From NCBI GenBank assembly GCA_017860085.1, contig JAFNAJ010000254.1, positions 1 through 8,800 of the forward strand: DNA of 8,800 nucleotides, given 5' to 3'. The notes under the pieces were generated by a model. The model had not been told where the DNA came from, searched no databases, and saw nothing but the letters and a program-made list of their open reading frames with translations. Below are positions 1 to 5,823 of the stretch, one piece after another. The stretch comes from Acidobacteriota bacterium. GTDB taxonomy: Bacteria; Acidobacteriota; Vicinamibacteria; Vicinamibacterales; JAFNAJ01. The position numbers and the translations under genes are program-made. Position 1 is the first letter of the stretch. Every line of letters begins with the position of its first letter.

Positions 1-516
1 GGCTTCTTCAACGCCCAGGTCGCCGACATCGCCCGCGTCGCCGGCGTCGCCGCCGGCACGGTCTACCTCTACTTCCTCAACAAGGACGACCTGCTCGTCT
101 CGATCTTCGAGCGGTCGATGCGCGAGGCAATCGCCGAGGGGCGTGCGGCCATTGCCGCCGTCGACGACCCGGTCGAGCGCCTGCGACGTATCGCGCGGCT
201 CCATCTCGAACGCATGGGCCGCGACCGCGACCTCGCCGTGGTCTTCCAGGTCGAACTGAGGCAGTCCACGAAGTTCATGGAGCAGTTCTCCTCGACGGCG
301 CTCCGCGAGTATCTCGGCGTCATTCGCGATGCAATCGCCGACGCCCAGGTGCGCAACCTCTTCCGGCGCGATGTCAACCCGACGTTCGCCGCGAAGATGC
401 TCTTCGGTGCGCTCGACGAGATGGCCACCAACTGGGTCCTCAGCCGCCGGCGCTACTCGCTGGCGGCTGACGCCGATCGCGTCATGGACCTGTTTCTCAA
501 CGGAGTGAAAGCGTGA
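1..516 (+). CDS. TetR/AcrR-family regulator, FadR-like (5' end outside window)
   Basis: Probable acyl-CoA-responsive repressor of the downstream beta-oxidation genes. The frame is open from base 1, so the start and the first N-terminal helix lie outside the window; 171 codons remain. The first ~35 visible residues are the end of a TetR helix-turn-helix, with the typical recognition-helix pattern ('VADIARVAGVAAGTVYLYF' followed by 'NKDDLL'). The rest is an all-helical ligand-binding and dimerisation domain without recognisable active-site motifs. Its stop (514-516) overlaps the fadN start, so the two are translationally coupled. In Bacillus a TetR-type FadR represses the fad genes and is released by long-chain acyl-CoA; that role here is inferred from family and position. 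Any operator would lie upstream of the window. Family assignment is firm; the ligand is not. Confidence 0.9.
   Translation, partial: GFFNAQVADIARVAGVAAGTVYLYFLNKDDLLVSIFERSMREAIAEGRAAIAAVDDPVERLRRIARLHLERMGRDRDLAVVFQVELRQSTKFMEQFSSTALREYLGVIRDAIADAQVRNLFRRDVNPTFAAKMLFGALDEMATNWVLSRRRYSLAADADRVMDLFLNGVKA
502..505 (+). promoter_or_regulatory. Ribosome binding site for fadN inside the regulator gene
   Basis: GGAG lies 7 nt before GTG 513 and 10 nt before ATG 516, within the last codons of the regulator gene. Together with the stop/start overlap it supports coupled translation of regulator and fadN, and leaves no room for a separate fadN promoter between them. Confidence 0.6.
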
Positions 517-2795
517 TGCGTTCCGTAGCTGTGCTCGGCGCCGGCACCATGGGTGCCCAAATCGCGGCCCACCTGGCCAACGCAGGTGTGCCGGTCGTCC
601 TTCTGGACCTCGACGCCAAGGTGGCGCGCGACGGCTTCGAGCGCGCGCGCAAGCTCAAACCCGACCCGTTCTTCACGAGCGACGCCGCCGCCCTGGTCAC
701 CACCGGTGGCTTCGACACCGACCTCGGCCGCCTCAAGAACTGCGACTGGATCATCGAGGCCATCGTCGAGCGTCTCGACCTCAAGAAGAGCCTGCTCGAG
801 AAGGTCGAGGCCAACCGGGTCCCCGGCTCGATCGTGAGCTCCAACACCTCGGGCATCCCCATCGCAGCCATGGCCGAGGGGCGCAGCGACGAGTTCCGCC
901 GCCACTGGCTCGGCACCCACTTCTTCAACCCGCCTCGCTACCTGAAGCTGCTCGAGATCATCCCGACGCCGGAGACCGACCCGGACGTGATGCGGCGGAT
1001 GGCGTACTTCGCCGACGTCCGGCTCGGCAAGGGCGTGGTGGTCGCCAAGGACACGCCGAACTTCATCGCCAACCACATCGGCATGTTCGGCATGCTGCGG
1101 GTGCTCGATGCCCTCGGCACCGGCGAGTACACCATCGAGGAGATCGACTCGATGACGGGGCCCGCGCTCGGGCGTCCGAAGAGCGCCACGTTCCGGACGG
1201 CCGACATCGCGGGCGTCGACGTGATGTACCACGTCATCAAGAACCTGGCCGACCGTATCACCGATGAATCGGTCCGGGCGGCATTCGTGATGCCGCCGAT
1301 CGTCGAGGAACTCGTCAAGCGCGGCTGGGTCGGTGAGAAGAGCGGCCAGGGCTTCTACAAGCGCGTGAAGGGCGCGGGCGGCAAGAGCGAGATCCTCGCG
1401 CTCGACCCGAAGACCTTCGAGTACCGCCCCCAGCAGAAGGCGAAGCTGGGGCCCATCGAGGCCGGCAAGAGCATCGAGAACCTCGAGGAGCGCGTGAAGC
1501 TGCTCTTCCTCGGCAAGGACAAGGTCGGCGAGTTCATGCGCCGCACGCTGGGCGCCACGCTGGTCTACACGGCGCGCGTCGCGCCCGACATTGCTCACTC
1601 GATCGACGACGTCGACCGGGCGATGCGGTGGGGCTTCGGGTGGGAGCGGGGCCCCTTCGAACTCTGGGATGCGATCGGCGTCCGTGAGGTCCTCGAGGCG
1701 TGCAAGGTCAGCGACGTGCCTCCGGTCGTCAAGGACGTGCTCGACAAGGGACACAACGCGTTCCGCAAGGGCGATCTGCCGGCCCAGTCGCACGACTTCG
1801 TCGTGCTCAAGTCGGCCAAGGAACACCATCGGATCGTCAAGCACAACGCCGGCGCGAGCCTGGTGGACATCGGCGACGGTGTCCTCTGCATCGAGTTCCA
1901 CTCGAAGATGAACAGCATCGGCGGCGACACGCTCCAGATGCTGAACACGGGCGTGAAGGAGGCGGAGAAGAACTTCCAGGCGCTCGTCATCGGCAACGAT
2001 GCGCCGCACTTCTCGGCCGGCGCCAACATCATGCTGCTCCTCCTCGAGGCGCAGGAAGGCAACTGGGACGAGATCGACATGATGGTGCGCGCCTTCCAGG
2101 GCGCGACGATGGGTTTGCGATATGCCAGGGTGCCGGTCGTCTCGGCGACGGCGGGCATGGTGCTCGGCGGTGGCTGCGAGGTGGCCCTGCACTCCGATCG
2201 CGTGCAGGCCGCAGCCGAGAGCTACATCGGGCTCGTCGAGGTGGGCGTCGGGCTGATCCCCGGCGGGGGCGGCACCAAGGAGATGACCGCCCGTGCCGGC
2301 GAGGGCGCGAGCCTCACGACGTTCCTGCTCCCGCGCATCCAGCGGTCGTTCGAGAACGTCGGCATGGGCAAGGTGTCGACGAGCGCGGCCGACGCGCGGA
2401 AGATGCACTACCTCCGATCGACCGACCGGATCTCGATGAACCGCGACCGGGTCCTGGCCGACGCCAAGGAGTTGGCGCTCCAGATGGTGAAGGAAGGCTA
2501 CCAGCCACCGGCGCCGCGCACGCAGATTGCCGTGGGTGGCGAGACGGTGCTGGCGCCGCTCAAGCTCGGCATCCACATGATGTGGCGCGGCGGCTACATC
2601 AGCGATCACGACAAGCTGATTGGCGAGAAGCTCGCCTACATCATGGCGGGCGGCAACCTGCCGCACCCGGCGTACGTCACCGAGCAGCAGTTGTTGGACC
2701 TCGAACGCGAGGTCTTCATCAGCCTCTGCGGCGAGCGCAAGACGCTGGAACGGATCCAGCACATGCTCAAGACAGGGAAACCCCTCAGGAACTGA
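513..2795 (+). CDS. fadN: FadN-type 3-hydroxyacyl-CoA dehydrogenase / enoyl-CoA hydratase fusion
   Basis: Bifunctional beta-oxidation enzyme of 760 residues, about the length of Bacillus FadN. The dehydrogenase half comes first and the hydratase half last, the reverse of E. coli FadB. Residues 4-20 carry the NAD-binding Rossmann loop (VAVLGAGTMGAQIAAHLA). 'SSNTSGI' and 'GTHFFNPP' follow, with the likely catalytic pair H136 and E148 spaced 12 apart as in the family. 'DTPNF' begins at about 180 and leads into the C-terminal dehydrogenase domain, repeated in part near 350-390 ('WGFGWERGPFELWDAIG'). The crotonase half (about 448-640) has the 'SAGAN' oxyanion loop and both expected glutamates, E556 (GGGCE) and E576 (GLVEVGVG), spaced 20 apart as in mammalian hydratase. 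It ends 'GKPLRN' like Bacillus FadN. Start: GTG 513 or ATG 516, the latter overlapping the regulator stop as TGATG; GGAG at 502-505 serves either. Confidence 0.95.
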   Translation: MMRSVAVLGAGTMGAQIAAHLANAGVPVVLLDLDAKVARDGFERARKLKPDPFFTSDAAALVTTGGFDTDLGRLKNCDWIIEAIVERLDLKKSLLEKVEANRVPGSIVSSNTSGIPIAAMAEGRSDEFRRHWLGTHFFNPPRYLKLLEIIPTPETDPDVMRRMAYFADVRLGKGVVVAKDTPNFIANHIGMFGMLRVLDALGTGEYTIEEIDSMTGPALGRPKSATFRTADIAGVDVMYHVIKNLADRITDESVRAAFVMPPIVEELVKRGWVGEKSGQGFYKRVKGAGGKSEILALDPKTFEYRPQQKAKLGPIEAGKSIENLEERVKLLFLGKDKVGEFMRRTLGATLVYTARVAPDIAHSIDDVDRAMRWGFGWERGPFELWDAIGVREVLEACKVSDVPPVVKDVLDKGHNAFRKGDLPAQSHDFVVLKSAKEHHRIVKHNAGASLVDIGDGVLCIEFHSKMNSIGGDTLQMLNTGVKEAEKNFQALVIGNDAPHFSAGANIMLLLLEAQEGNWDEIDMMVRAFQGATMGLRYARVPVVSATAGMVLGGGCEVALHSDRVQAAAESYIGLVEVGVGLIPGGGGTKEMTARAGEGASLTTFLLPRIQRSFENVGMGKVSTSAADARKMHYLRSTDRISMNRDRVLADAKELALQMVKEGYQPPAPRTQIAVGGETVLAPLKLGIHMMWRGGYISDHDKLIGEKLAYIMAGGNLPHPAYVTEQQLLDLEREVFISLCGERKTLERIQHMLKTGKPLRN

Positions 2796-2809
2796 CGATG
2801 AACGTGAAC

Positions 2810-2953
2810 GGTTCTTGGTGCGTCGTTCCTGGTTCTTGGTCCGTTCGGGGTCCGCGGTCCCTGGTGCGGAGTCACGCGCACCAGGAACCAAGGACGAACC
2901 CGGGACCAGGAACCTGGCACGGACCAAGAACGAAGAACCAAGAACCAGGAACC
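2810..2953. repeat. Heptad-repeat palindrome in the fadN-hydrolase gap
   Basis: This block fills most of the 178-nt gap after fadN. The left part is a chain of degenerate 7-nt units (GGTTCTT, GGTGCGT, CGTTCCT, GGTTCTT, GGTCCGT); the right part is a chain of roughly complementary units (GGACCAA, GAACGAA, GAACCAA, GAACCAG, GAACCGA). The 33 bases at 2810-2842 and the 33 at 2921-2953 are inverted copies matching at 27 of 33 positions by hand alignment. Inside them lies a smaller hairpin, 2856-2868 with 2877-2889 (12 of 13 paired, 8-nt loop). No T-run follows, so it is not a typical intrinsic terminator, but a strong RNA structure is expected if fadN is co-transcribed with the downstream genes. 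No gene is seen here. Confidence 0.8.
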
Positions 2954-2973
2954 GACGAGGTTGTTTGTCCGAG

Positions 2974-3813
2974 ATGATCGTCCGCGGTGAGGGATTGCCG
3001 CTCGTGCTCATCCCCGGCATTCAGGGCCGATGGGAATGGATGGTGCCGACCGTCGAGGGTCTCGCTCGGCGCTGTCGCGTGGCGTCGTACTCGCTGTGCG
3101 GCGAGCGCGGCACCGGGTGTCGACTGACCGAGGAGCGCGGCTTCGACGCGCACATCGACCAGTTGACGCGCGTGCTCGACGAGGTCGGGTTCGAGCGCGC
3201 CGTCTTGTGCGGGGTGTCGTACGGCGGGTGGATTGCGGTGCGCTACGCCGCCCGTCATCCCGAGCGCGTCTCGGCGCTCGTCGTGGCGTCGTCTCCGGGT
3301 CCGCGGTTTCGGCCCGACACGCGCCAGCGCCAGCACGCCCGGTTCCCTTACCTGCTGCTGCCGGCGTTCATCGTCTCGACGCGCCGGCGCCTCATGCCGG
3401 AGATCCGGACGGCAGTGCCCGACCCGGACGAGCGTCGACGCATCGCGCGACGACAGACCAGGCACATGCTGCGTCACCCGATCTCGCCAGGGCTCATGGG
3501 GAGACGCATCCGTCTGGCCTTGCAGGAGGATTTCGTCGCGGACGCGAGCCGGGTCACGGCACCCACGCTTCTCGTCACGGGCGAGCGTGGGCTCGACCGT
3601 GTCGTGCCGCCGGAGTCGACGCGCGAGTATCTCTCGGTCATCCGGGGATCGACCATCGTCGAGCTGCCGAGCACCGGCCACATCGGCTGCATTACCTGTG
3701 CGAACGCCTGGGCCGACCTCGTGGTCGATTTCGCCCAACGGGTGGTCGCGAATCACGACCGGCTCGAACACGCTGGCGTCGAAGCGACGCGCCAAGACGT
3801 TCTAGGGGTCTGA
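2974..3813 (+). CDS. Alpha/beta-fold hydrolase 1
   Basis: Predicted cytoplasmic alpha/beta hydrolase of 279 residues, substrate unknown. The N-terminus has 'PLVLIPGIQG', the usual strand and oxyanion loop. The nucleophile elbow is GVSYGG with S82, followed by 'AVRYAARHPERVSALV'. The likely acid is D208 in 'TGERGLDRVVP' and the base is H236 in 'STGHIG', so the triad order and spacing are normal. No signal peptide or membrane segment is evident. ATG 2974 is chosen; TTG 2965, three codons upstream and nearer a GAGG at 2957-2960, would give 'MSEMIV' and is a real alternative. The gene follows the repeat-filled gap and precedes hydrolase 2 by 13 nt. Its last few codons and stop lie in a short repeat. 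An esterase or thioesterase role on acyl chains would suit the cluster but is only inference. Confidence 0.88.
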   Translation: MIVRGEGLPLVLIPGIQGRWEWMVPTVEGLARRCRVASYSLCGERGTGCRLTEERGFDAHIDQLTRVLDEVGFERAVLCGVSYGGWIAVRYAARHPERVSALVVASSPGPRFRPDTRQRQHARFPYLLLPAFIVSTRRRLMPEIRTAVPDPDERRRIARRQTRHMLRHPISPGLMGRRIRLALQEDFVADASRVTAPTLLVTGERGLDRVVPPESTREYLSVIRGSTIVELPSTGHIGCITCANAWADLVVDFAQRVVANHDRLEHAGVEATRQDVLGV

Positions 3814-3827
3814 GGTTCTGGGGTCGA
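3800..3827. repeat. Short heptad repeat spanning the hydrolase 1 stop
   Basis: Four 7-nt units in register (TTCTAGG, GGTCTGA, GGTTCTG, GGGTCGA), equivalent to two degenerate 14-nt copies. The tract begins inside hydrolase 1, supplies its stop codon (TGA 3811-3813), and runs to the first base of hydrolase 2. It may therefore have altered the C-terminus of hydrolase 1. Confidence 0.55.
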
Positions 3828-4462
3828 TGCACTTCGACTTGATCGGTCCAGCCGGGCGTCTCGAGGCGCTGATCGACCTGCCGGCTTCCCTGCCGCGGGC
3901 CGCGGCGGTCGTCGCGCCGCCCCACCCGGACTTCGGCGGCACGCTCCGCACGCGCGTCGTGCACGAGGTGGGCAAGGCGCTGGCGCGGGCCGGGTGCGCC
4001 GCGCTGCGCGTCAACTACCGGGGGGTCGGCGTGAGCGAGGGCACGTGGTCGTCCGACGACCCCTCCTGCGCCGTGGCCGACGTCAGTGCTGCGCTCGCCG
4101 CCGTGCGCGACCGCTATCCGGGCTTGGCGCTGTGGAGCGTCGGCTACTCGTTCGGCGCCTGGGTTGCCACCGTGGCGAGCCACGACGAGGCGGAGGTGTC
4201 GGCCGTGGTGGTCATTGCGCCGCCGGTCGATCACTATGACTTCTCGCTGCTCGAGCAGTCACGTGCCGCCAAGTTCATCGTCCAGGCGGAGTTCGACGAA
4301 CTCACGCCGGCAAAGACCGCGCAGCGCTTCTACGCCACGCTTCCCGAGCCGCGCGAGTTGGTCGTGATCGAAGGGGCCGACCATGCCTTCGACGGGCATG
4401 CCTTGGAGGTCGGCGACGCCATCGAGGAGTTGCTCGGCGACTTCGGGGACCGGGTCGCGTAG
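3827..4462 (+). CDS. Alpha/beta hydrolase 2, COG2945-like
   Basis: Small alpha/beta hydrolase of 211 residues resembling the COG2945 group of uncharacterised cytoplasmic hydrolases. Seen in the sequence: 'PHPDFGGTLRTRVVHEV' near residue 30, matching the group's HPxxGG signature; 'LRVNYRGVGVSEG', matching the RFNxRGxGxSxG motif; the nucleophile elbow GYSFGAWVA with S108; an acid D157 in 'EFDELTP'; and H186 in 'GADHAF'. The triad is complete and the length normal. There is no signal peptide. It starts 13 nt after hydrolase 1, so the two are probably co-transcribed. It is not similar enough to hydrolase 1 to look like a recent duplicate; both merely share the fold. Substrate is unknown. Confidence 0.88.
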   Translation: MHFDLIGPAGRLEALIDLPASLPRAAAVVAPPHPDFGGTLRTRVVHEVGKALARAGCAALRVNYRGVGVSEGTWSSDDPSCAVADVSAALAAVRDRYPGLALWSVGYSFGAWVATVASHDEAEVSAVVVIAPPVDHYDFSLLEQSRAAKFIVQAEFDELTPAKTAQRFYATLPEPRELVVIEGADHAFDGHALEVGDAIEELLGDFGDRVA

Positions 4463-4463
4463 G

Positions 4464-4540
4464 GCCGGGACCGGTTCGGGACTCTGGGCTCGGGATTCGC
4501 GACTCGGGAACGGGGGGCCGGGATTCGGGAACCGAGGGAA
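4464..4540. repeat. Degenerate heptad repeat, GGGAYTC-like
   Basis: From 4478 to 4533 eight 7-nt units follow in perfect register: GGGACTC, TGGGCTC, GGGATTC, GCGACTC, GGGAACG, GGGGGCC, GGGATTC, GGGAACC, with weaker units on each side. The tract begins right after the hydrolase 2 stop. No coding frame is plausible here. Period and register are read directly from the sequence; function is unknown. Confidence 0.75.
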
Positions 4541-4563
4541 TCGAAGACGGCTGGTGGCGGTGG

Positions 4564-4584
4564 GGCGAGGCCTTCAGGCCTGCC
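4564..4584. repeat. Short hairpin, REP-like
   Basis: Stem of AGGCC (4568-4572) and GGCCT (4577-4581) with a TTCA loop, extended by GGC/GCC with one bulged G at 4567. It lies between hydrolase 2 and fadA, between two heptad tracts. No U-run follows, so a terminator is not supported. It could be a dispersed palindromic element of this genome, which a genome-wide count would show. Confidence 0.45.
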
Positions 4585-4602
4585 GTGAACTGAGTGAGAC
4601 GT

Positions 4603-4630
4603 GAACGCCGAGCGCCGAATGCCGGGCGCC
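4603..4630. repeat. Four GAnnGCC heptads before fadA
   Basis: Four 7-nt units in tandem (GAACGCC, GAGCGCC, GAATGCC, GGGCGCC) end ten bases before the fadA ribosome binding site. The unit differs from that of the neighbouring tract at 4464-4540, although the period is the same. Confidence 0.65.
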
Positions 4631-4640
4631 GAAAGTTGTT

Positions 4641-4649
4641 GAGAGGGAG
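4641..4649 (+). promoter_or_regulatory. Ribosome binding site of the original fadA start
   Basis: GAGAGGGAG lies 2 to 10 nt before ATG 4652. It marks 4652 as the genuine thiolase start, whereas the later in-frame ATG at 4773 has no comparable site. It is therefore the main evidence that the thiolase gene begins in another frame from its body. Confidence 0.65.
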
Positions 4650-4651
4650 CC

Positions 4652-4750
4652 ATGAAAGACGCCGTGATTGTTTCCGCCGTTCGCACACCGGTAGGCAAGG
4701 CCCCGCGGGGCACGTTGAGCACCACGCGCCCCCGATCCGGCCGAGATTGA
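4652..4750 (+). pseudogene. fadA: Frame-displaced 5' end of fadA thiolase
   Basis: This is the N-terminus of the thiolase that continues from 4773, now in a different frame. Its first ~27 residues read 'MKDAVIVSAVRTPVGKA' and on to 'TTRP', the standard thiolase first strand with the RTPxGK motif. It then runs out of frame and stops at TGA 4748-4750. In the body frame, 'DPAEIEDVILGC' resumes at about 4734, in the right order but without the ~15-18 residues (a conserved helix, 'DDLxxxVxxxxL' in Bacillus FadA) that normally separate the pieces. A single deletion of a length equal to 2 modulo 3 near 4727-4734 explains both the frame change and the missing helix. The surrounding GCGCCC is the sort of repeat at which deletions occur. 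It may be real or an assembly error. Confidence 0.75.
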
Positions 4751-4772
4751 GGACGTCATCCTTGGATGCGCG

Positions 4773-5777
4773 ATGCCCGAGGCCGAGCAGGGCCTGAACG
4801 TTGCGCGCATCGCGGCGCTCCGGGCGGGGATCCCCGTCAGTGCGTCGGCCGTGACGGTCAATCGGTTCTGCTCCTCCGGCCTCCAGGCCATTGCGTACGC
4901 CGCCGAGCGGATCATGTGCGGCTTTGCCGGAGCCATCATCGCGGGTGGCACCGAGTCGATGAGCCTCATCCCGATGGGTGGCAACAAGGTCTCGCCCAAC
5001 CCGGCGCTCGTCGACGCCTACCCGGACGTGTACTTGTCGACGGGGCTCGTGGCCGAGAATCACGCCCGCGAGGCGAAGCTCACCCGCGAAGCGCAGGACG
5101 CCTTCGCGTTGCGCAGTCACCAGCGTGCGTCGGCCGCGATCGAGGCGGGACGGTTCAAGGACGAGATCGTGCCGGTGCCGGTGAGACTGGTGGTGCCGAA
5201 CAACGGAAAGAAACCCGCCGTTCGCGAGCTCGTCTTCGAGGTGGACGAGGGGCCGCGTCGCGACACGTCGATGGAGGCCCTCGCCAAGCTTCGCCCCGCG
5301 TTTCACGTGGCCGGCACGGTAACCGCCGGCAACTCGTCGCAAACGAGCGACGGTGCTGCCGCTGTGCTGCTGATGTCGGCGGAGCGCGCGCGCGCGCTGA
5401 AGCTGACGCCGCTCGCGCGCTTCGTCGCGTACGCGACGGCGGGTGTCGAGCCCGAGCGGTTTGGCGTGGGACCGGTGCCCGCCATGAAGAAGGCGCTCGG
5501 GCTGGCAGGGCTCAGCCTCGAGCAGATCGACCTCATCGAGCTCAACGAGGCCTTCGCGTCCCAGGTGCTGGCGTGCCTGAAGGAGATGCCCCTCGACGAC
5601 AACAAGTTGAACGTGAACGGCGGGGCCATCGCGCTGGGTCACCCGCTGGGATGCACCGGCGCAAAGCTCACGGCCACGCTCCTCCACGAAATGAAGCACC
5701 GCAAGAGCCGCTACGGGATGGTGACGATGTGCGTGGGCGGCGGCATGGGGGCGGCGGGGATCTTTGAACGGATCTGA
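4773..5777 (+). CDS. fadA: FadA-type acetyl-CoA acyltransferase (thiolase), 5' end disrupted
   Basis: Final enzyme of beta-oxidation: cleaves 3-ketoacyl-CoA with CoA to acetyl-CoA and a shortened acyl-CoA. From ATG 4773 it has 334 residues; Bacillus FadA has about 390, the difference being the displaced 5' end. The opening 'MPEAEQGLN' is typical of interior FadA sequence, so 4773 is not the natural start; the frame is open back to 4719 without another start codon. All catalytic residues remain (numbered from 4773): nucleophile C33 in 'NRFCSSG', H290 in 'ALGHPLG', and C320 in 'MCVGGGMG'. 'NEAFASQ' is also intact. The gene lies 46 nt before fadE. If the lesion is real, the product lacks the first strand and helix of the thiolase fold and is probably inactive; if an assembly error, the gene is normal. 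Family is certain, integrity is not. Confidence 0.85.
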   Translation: MPEAEQGLNVARIAALRAGIPVSASAVTVNRFCSSGLQAIAYAAERIMCGFAGAIIAGGTESMSLIPMGGNKVSPNPALVDAYPDVYLSTGLVAENHAREAKLTREAQDAFALRSHQRASAAIEAGRFKDEIVPVPVRLVVPNNGKKPAVRELVFEVDEGPRRDTSMEALAKLRPAFHVAGTVTAGNSSQTSDGAAAVLLMSAERARALKLTPLARFVAYATAGVEPERFGVGPVPAMKKALGLAGLSLEQIDLIELNEAFASQVLACLKEMPLDDNKLNVNGGAIALGHPLGCTGAKLTATLLHEMKHRKSRYGMVTMCVGGGMGAAGIFERI

Positions 5778-5818
5778 ACGGTTTTCTGAAGGTTCTGGCC
5801 TGACGGACTGAACGGAGG
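5765..5818. repeat. Degenerate TGAACGG / heptad tract before fadE
   Basis: TGAACGG occurs three times (5765-5771, 5775-5781, 5809-5815), and units such as TTCTGAA, GGTTCTG, GCCTGAC, GGACTGA follow with a 7-nt period from 5784. The last unit merges into the fadE ribosome binding site GGAGG (5814-5818). TGAACGGTT also occurs at 2805-2813, at the left edge of the palindromic gap. The match is weaker than in the other gaps. Confidence 0.45.
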
Positions 5819-5823
5819 AATGC

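Noticed and set aside
2810..2953. CRISPR array
   Set aside because: The repeats are 7 nt, degenerate and contiguous, without spacers of uniform length.
1700..2977. Second + strand frame overlapping fadN
   Set aside because: Arg/Gly-rich shadow of fadN in another frame; it ends inside the repeat gap.
453..3020. Very long open frame on the minus strand opposite fadN
   Set aside because: It is rich in Arg, His, Asp, Val and Leu with no recognisable motif, and exactly opposes a gene with complete catalytic motifs. High GC at third codon positions routinely opens such antisense frames.
4564..4584. Intrinsic terminator between hydrolase 2 and fadA
   Set aside because: The hairpin is not followed by a T-run; the next bases are mixed sequence.
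4463..4651. Promoter or riboswitch before fadA
   Set aside because: No convincing -35/-10 pair or conserved leader structure; the gap is taken up by heptad repeats and one small hairpin.
4722..4740. Programmed +1 frameshift at CCC-C in fadA
   Set aside because: Skipping one C would restore the frame, and CCC-C is a plausible slip site, but the product would still lack the conserved first helix. A deletion explains both defects with one event.
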